The translations under genes and the position numbers were made by a program. DNA of 64,000 nt, taken from the NCBI GenBank assembly GCA_900708905.1, contig CAADRB010000004.1:1863685-1927684 (forward strand), read 5' to 3'. Positions within the stretch are counted from its first letter, which is position 1; each line of letters starts with the position of its first letter. Shown piece after piece: positions 59,201-64,000 of this stretch. This stretch comes from Hymenolepis diminuta. Lineage: Eukaryota; Platyhelminthes; Cestoda; Cyclophyllidea; Hymenolepididae. The notes under the pieces are model-generated. The model searched no databases, had not been told where the DNA came from, and saw only the letters and a program-made list of their open reading frames with translations.

Positions 59201-62053
59201 AATCACTTATTGGTAATAAGGTGCATTTAATTTGTGATTTTAATTTTAAATTCAATTTCGCCGTCATTTCAAGATTCCTTATGATTCCACTAAGTTTTAT
59301 CTATAAATCCGTTAAACTAAAACTTGCCATTTTGGGAAAAAAGCAGATCTAAAAATCTTCCATTTATGGATATATTGTACACATTTTAGTCGTCTTTTTA
59401 TCATCAAAATTATGTAGTCTTATTTGACATACCGAGTTTATTTACTATATATCCTGTGTTAACGTGATATTGCTTTGCTCGAATTCATCGTTTTAATTTT
59501 TTTTGTTGCTGAATTCAGATTTTTCAGATGCGATTATAATCCTGGATAATTTTTCTAAGTCAAATATGTAAGTAGTAGGCCATTTGTGATTTCTGCCTTT
59601 AATTCTAATCTGGGAAAAACGTCGCTATGTAATCAGTCGTTATCGTTAAGCAAAATATACCTTTCCGTTAATTAACTGAATACTCACTTTCTAACTTATT
59701 ATCCAAATTCTGAGCCTATAACGGCTCAGTTGTCCAATTTCGTAAAGTATGACTCTTCTTTTTTGTAGCACTGCTTGGAGTCAGTTCTGCTGCTACGGTT
59801 TATATACCCGGTAGATATCGATAAACTACAGAGGGAGAAAAGGGCAGGAAGACGCTCACTTCAAAGTCGCCTTATTTACTTTAACAAGACAATTTATTGG
59901 GGAGTATAATTAAACACTATTTGGATCAAGAGGGTTATTTGCCTAGATACTCCAGATACTCCAGCCACCACGCACCTGCATATTAATGTGACAGAGACCA
60001 CCCTGCTTTAATTGCTCATCTTCCAAAAGTACATAGACGGCGGTTTTATGTTGATGGCTCCTCATCCTGGTCAAACCCAATTTCCGCGTTGTTATCGATA
60101 CGTTTAACAAATGCAACAGTTTTAATTAATTGGTATCGAAACAAGATTTATGTAAATTAAGCCAGAGTGGTTGCATTAGGTCATAATCCATTCGGGACAT
60201 TCACTAGGTCAATGTATTCTGTAGGAAGATGTGAAAAAGGACAAGGAAATATCGATGAGTTTTCTCCAAACTGATTAAAGAACAAGATTTGAGAATGAAT
60301 TCGAATGCCATAAATCAAAGATTCCCCAGATTTAAAATATTAAATTTTTGCCTCGGCTTTCTTAAATAAAATATATTGTATACGAAACCCATAAATAACA
60401 CGGTGATCAAACGGTGCCCTTAGTCCAAAGATTCTAACTGATGGGAAAGTTCTCTATGACTCCGAAGTAGTTATTCAGCACTAATTTGTCATCTTTTTCA
60501 TTTCTTTGGGATAGAACGACAAAACACCTGCTCGAGCCCCTCAACTTCTCTCGCCAATTTTGACAGTAATGGCAACCGCATCGAAGGCCAATCGAACTAT
60601 TCGTAAATACTTCCGTATGAGAGTACGTTTTCAAACTATTCTATCGGATTACTTAACGGGGTTTTGAATTCAATACAAGGCGTAGTAGTATGAGAATTGA
60701 GCACAAAATGGCATAACATTTAATAAGACACCAAAGAATTGGCTTAACACAGGATTCGTATTGTTTAAACAAATGTTTTATTTAGTATGAAAATAGATTT
60801 AGCCATTGGGATGGTAATGACAAAATTTTATCGGGCGGTAGACAATCAGAGTAAACACGAGTTTATCCATATTAAACAGTAATTCATCTATGTTGGCAAA
60901 TAAGGAAAATCGATAAAGAATTTACATCACTACAGCTCGCACTTTGTATCTTAATTATTGAACTAATTTAAGCAAATAATAGTAGTATCTATGACAAATT
61001 GTATAGATGTATATTCCTTTAGAGCTTCTACTATTTTTTGAAGACTGTTTAAAAGCACCACTTAAGGCTTGTTTGTGATTGATCTCTAAACTCATTCAGC
61101 TAAGCAAGCATGTTGTAAAAAAATGGGGTTTGAGGGCTTTAAAATAGCTGTAACATGCCGTTCATTGAAAATGTTCTCCACCAAGTGTATTAATTTTGCC
61201 CATATCGGTCTTTCATATCGGTAAGTTAACACTTTCGTTTAATTCCTGCATTAAGATTTGAATATCATATAATTGGTAAAATGAGGTTTATAAACAGTGT
61301 GCTAAATGTTCCTTCGTGTTTGAACACAGATCTTGCCCCCTCTCGGATCAGATGTCAAACGCTTGCCGGAATCCGGGCCCACTCTCCGAAATCGGTAAAT
61401 AATTTATTATTTAACTCTCTTTTTCGCTTGTGTAAATATCTCATCACCAAGCCCTTCTGTTTTGCTCTTTCTAGACTCTGCAATAAACTAACAGCGAAAC
61501 TTCAAAACGATGATGGAACGGCTGAGGCCACCGCTCTGCTGATATTCATTCTCTGCAAAGAAAAAGGTGAGATCATGATTTTATCTTCACTCACCATCCA
61601 TTGCCTTTACCAAATGGCTATATCATAGTATTGCCCTCCTCTCCCCAAAAATTTCTATATTCTTAGTTGACAGAGCGGTGAAGTACTCTGGTTTCGGAAA
61701 CTTTATTGGATTTCTCTCACGCCACGGTCTATTGACAAGATCGTCCGGAGGTAAAAATGAAGACGATGATACCTATTCACCTGAATCCTCAGATTCTGAG
61801 ACAGAGGAGTATCGAATGTTGAAGGATCGTGTAAATCCAGTGACTGGACGCGTGGAACCACCACACCATGACCCTATGGAGGGTCTCAGTGATGAGCAGA
61901 AGGAATTTGAGGCCATGCAACTTGTTGACAAGATTGACAAACTGCAGAGGTGAGCCTACTTACATATTAATAAATAGTTGTAATAATACTAAGACTATCA
62001 TCTCTTTCTTTAGGGATCTATTTTGTGTTGAAAAAAGGAATATCAATATTTAG
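56223..62053 (+). CDS. RIC8 / synembryn (G-alpha chaperone and guanine exchange factor)
   Basis: Folds nascent G-protein alpha subunits and catalyses nucleotide exchange on them; an armadillo/HEAT-like helical protein of the cytoplasm. Exons: 56223-56258 (tentative), 56417 or 56430-56974, 57021-57118, 57156-57324, 60515-60622, 61330-61394, 61475-61566, 61667-61949 and 62014-62053 (tentative). The full join is 482 residues against about 530 in human RIC8A. Matches in order: ILSRDPEYQKRL, SALKCLSNVLF, ILKFLFN-type MLKFLFNLCY, RAPQLLSPILTVMATASKAN with RKYFRMRILPPL, TLRNRLCNKL, VKYSGFGNFIGFLSRHGLLT, the acidic patch ESSDSETEEYRMLKD, and VNPVTGRVEPPHHDPMEG with EEFEAM-type QKEFEAMQLV. Splice phases agree from exon 2 to 8. 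The acidic serine patch aligns with the CK2-phosphorylated region of mammalian RIC8A. The N-terminal exon is weak. The last exon adds only 13 residues, omitting the usual C-terminal NRVIQPMG region. Confidence 0.93.
58290..58400 (+). repeat. tRNA-SINE-like dispersed repeat, copy 3
   Basis: Begins with tggcacagcgg, a good Pol III A-box match, then tcaggtgctcgtctgccaga, a weak B-box region (gtggatcctcatcg), and gagcagagttgctagccac followed by agactaaatg. It supplies the tRNA-like head that copies 1 and 2 lack, which is why I read the family as tRNA-derived. It does not fold as an intact tRNA gene. Confidence 0.5.
59765..60055 (+). repeat. Dispersed repeat family A, copy 3
   Basis: Matches the other family A copies through tctgctgctacggtttata, cccggtagatatcgataaac, cagagggagaaaag, cttatttactttaacaagac and a final acggcgg. 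It also contains two tandem agatactcc units near 59944-59962. The middle is more diverged than in copies 1 and 2. Confidence 0.5.
60623..61329 (+). other. RIC8 intron 5
   Basis: About 0.7 kb, donor aga|gtacgt, acceptor gaacacag, phase 0. Nothing else recognised inside. Confidence 0.75.
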
Positions 62054-63771
62054 TAGAAGTATTTTACACTTATTCGTTCGATGAGTGAAGCGAGTCTACT
62101 TACTAATAATTAAGTAGACCCGCAGATCAACTCAAGCATGTACAACCTAGATGTAGCATTACGATAATTATGCTTGACTCACAATTTACGGGGTCATTAT
62201 CCGTCGATACATGATAGTGAATGTAACGATCGATGTTTGATAAAGAGACGTTAGAGTGTTAGTTTCTCATTAGAATGCTAGTCGGTCTAAAATGAGCATT
62301 GGAAAAAATTCGCTGAGTTTAGCGCAGAATACTGTCATATATTTGACATTCTTTATTCAGCGAGTTAATAAAATGGGTATAATTGTGAGGTGATTCTACT
62401 CATAAAAACAAGTAGGTTAGTTCATCATTTCTTACGTGTATTGCCTTGAACGAATTTAGCTTCGTCAGATATGGTAGTCATATACATTACCAGTTTTGCC
62501 ATGGTATAATGTTTAGTGAGATTCAAAAGTCGCTGATATTTAAATCTGCTATACCTGCTTCCTTTTTTGTGTCAATATAACTGGTCAACATGATAGTTGA
62601 CTTCCAGATGTGAGTCTACTTATTACAAATAAGTAAGTCAGTTAATCGAAATTCCTTTTTTTACCATCCACTATCTCGATATCCCTGCCATAAGAAGGAA
62701 ACAACACAAGTTTTCATTTTATAGCAAAAAATTTATTGCAATTCAATTAGAACTATGTACAGTATATCGTATTTCATATTATTCCGCATACACAATATAA
62801 TAGTTGATTGTTATTTCAATAAAAATGGCAAAAAAAAAAGTAAAAAATGTTAACTTCGTCAATGGAAATATTTAATAATTTTTCATAATTGCACTTTCAC
62901 CTTGATGTTTTTCCCTTGCAAGAAAGTGTTTCTAGTGCGTAAGGCGAAAAAGTATTTATGAATAATATATGATTCTTCTCTATCTTAACGCTTATTCTAG
63001 GGCAGTTTTCAACTGATTCATTTACTTGCGGCTATTTAATAGCAACAGAAGAGCATATCACGACAAATCTTTCAGTATTTCTACATTTATAAACCCCTGT
63101 GTTTGCCCATGATTTTATTTTTCTTTCATGTACATGGTTATAAAATGCGCGCATAGTCGAGCGCGGGAGTTTTATAGGTTAATGTTACTACCCAAAGAAG
63201 AGATTCTTACTTTAGTCCAATTTGATAAGTTGAGCATCATTCTCGCCATGCTTTACAAGTAGTCTAGTGATCAGTTAAGTAGTATGTTGTAAAGGGATTT
63301 ATTACCTTACAATTCGATACTTGTTTCAAATTTGAAGAGCCCAAGTAAGGTCTACATATTCTGGTTTGAATTCTAACGTTTTCATTCTCTAAATAGTCTC
63401 ACTTATTAATGTTACTATCATGATTGAGTTTACTTTTTTTAAAAATTTGATGATATATTTAAAGTGAATAATTTCCTTCGAGTTTTCAAACTCTTGAGAG
63501 TGATTATAAAGAGCAAATTTTCTGATGAAATTTTTGTTTTTTGGAAATAGATTCGAATATTTTTGATGCCTGGAATAGAAATTATTCCTTAGGCACTGGT
63601 TTATTCAATTGCTGTTCCTCCGGGCTCATCTTGAAAATGCGGTTTCATCACTGCTAACCAGACACCTAATTATAATCAAAAATCCTGAAACATTTCCCTA
63701 AACGTTTTTCAGAGTTATTTTTCGAATAATGCTAATTTAAGCCGTTTATACAAAATTATTTTTACATCATA
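62054..63771. other. Non-coding; RIC8 3' flank or further intron
   Basis: No further RIC8 exon was recognised, so the gene may end at 62053 or skip to an exon outside the window. An AATAAA at 62367-62372 could be its poly(A) signal. The rest is AT-rich without a recognised element. Confidence 0.45.
62367..62372 (+). terminator. Candidate poly(A) signal for RIC8
   Basis: AATAAA about 315 bases after the tentative RIC8 stop codon. Many chance AATAAA strings occur in DNA this AT-rich. Confidence 0.3.
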
Positions 63772-64000
63772 ATGTTTGCCAAAACTGAGTGGAATCGCCG
63801 CATTCTACATCTCCTCCTATCACTTGGCGAAATCGCAGACGCCAATGACCGATTTTTACTTCTGCTTTTTACCCGAGCAATCTCACTCAGGTTAATTTTG
63901 AGACACTTGGTACAAACGCTGAACTCTTGCGCTCCCTCCCTCGTTCGTCCTTCTTCCCATTTTGCGCTATCGTTCCTTACTCCCCCATTCTTTGTCCTCT
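63772..64000 (+). CDS. Possible first exon of an unrecognised gene (3' partial)
   Basis: An ATG at 63772 opens a frame with no stop to the window edge, 76 codons. The sequence turns abruptly less AT-rich here. The first 40 codons read like a helical protein (MFAKTEWNRRILHLLLSLGE, then IADANDRFLLLLFTRAISLR) and may end at a donor ctcag|gttaat near 63890. What follows is pyrimidine-rich and could be intron. No family is recognised, and the opposite strand is also open for much of this stretch. Confidence 0.3.
   Translation, partial: MFAKTEWNRRILHLLLSLGEIADANDRFLLLLFTRAISLRLILRHLVQTLNSCAPSLVRPSSHFALSFLTPPFFVL

Larger units (their letters stand above)
57325..60514 (+). other. RIC8 intron 4 (about 3.2 kb)
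   Basis: Bounded by cag|gtcagt and tttgggatag, phase 0. It contains one SINE-like copy and repeat family A copy 3. Plus-strand frames at 57293-57553, 57962-58177 and 58580-58771 are chance frames. Confidence 0.75.

Noticed and set aside
1..64000. CRISPR arrays, operons, phage or bacterial defence systems
   Set aside because: No regularly spaced repeats, no contiguous long ORFs and no ribosome-binding-site-led gene runs; the genes are spliced animal genes.

Overview
This is a eukaryotic, almost certainly animal, genomic window. The genes are split into many short exons with GT-AG (once GC-AG) introns ranging from 35 bases to several kilobases. The DNA is roughly two-thirds A+T by eye, and there are AATAAA poly(A) signals and old dispersed repeats. 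Three runs of N mark assembly gaps (14908-14990, 40522-40528, 54823-55445). The mix of tiny and very long introns, the low GC content and the gene set fit a flatworm (tapeworm or fluke), but that is inference; no species-diagnostic gene is present. Most long open frames in the window are chance frames. The real genes were found by joining short exons with matching splice phase and recognised protein motifs.

Layout. (1) 4876-13618, plus strand: the C-terminal transmembrane half (four exons, 262 codons) of an ABCG1/ABCG4/White-type half-transporter. Its nucleotide-binding half was not found in the window. (2) 13.6-38 kb: about 24 kb with no gene I can recognise, filled with decayed repeats, a probable non-LTR retrotransposon tail and a few unconvincing ORFs. 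(3) 45113-38007, minus strand: an apparently complete 11-exon cystathionine beta-synthase with a heme-binding N-terminus and a divergent C-terminal regulatory part. (4) 47131-47525, plus strand: a complete two-exon acidic ribosomal stalk protein P2 with a 35-base intron. (5) 55538-49079, minus strand: a tetraspanin whose middle is lost in a 623-base gap. (6) 56223-62053, plus strand: RIC8/synembryn, a G-alpha chaperone and exchange factor, in about nine exons with uncertain ends. (7) 63772 to the edge: a possible first exon of another gene.

CBS and P2 are divergent, P2 and the tetraspanin converge, and the tetraspanin and RIC8 lie head to head about 0.7 kb apart. There is no sign that these neighbours form a pathway; they look like ordinary unlinked animal genes.

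At least five repeat families are visible by eye as diverged copies: three tRNA-SINE-like pieces, three copies of a ~330-base element, three of a second element, and two pairs. I found no CRISPR array, operon, phage, or convincing new biological system. The most useful second looks are the CBS regulatory module and lost CXXC motif, the RIC8 ends, the ultra-short introns and the repeat families.
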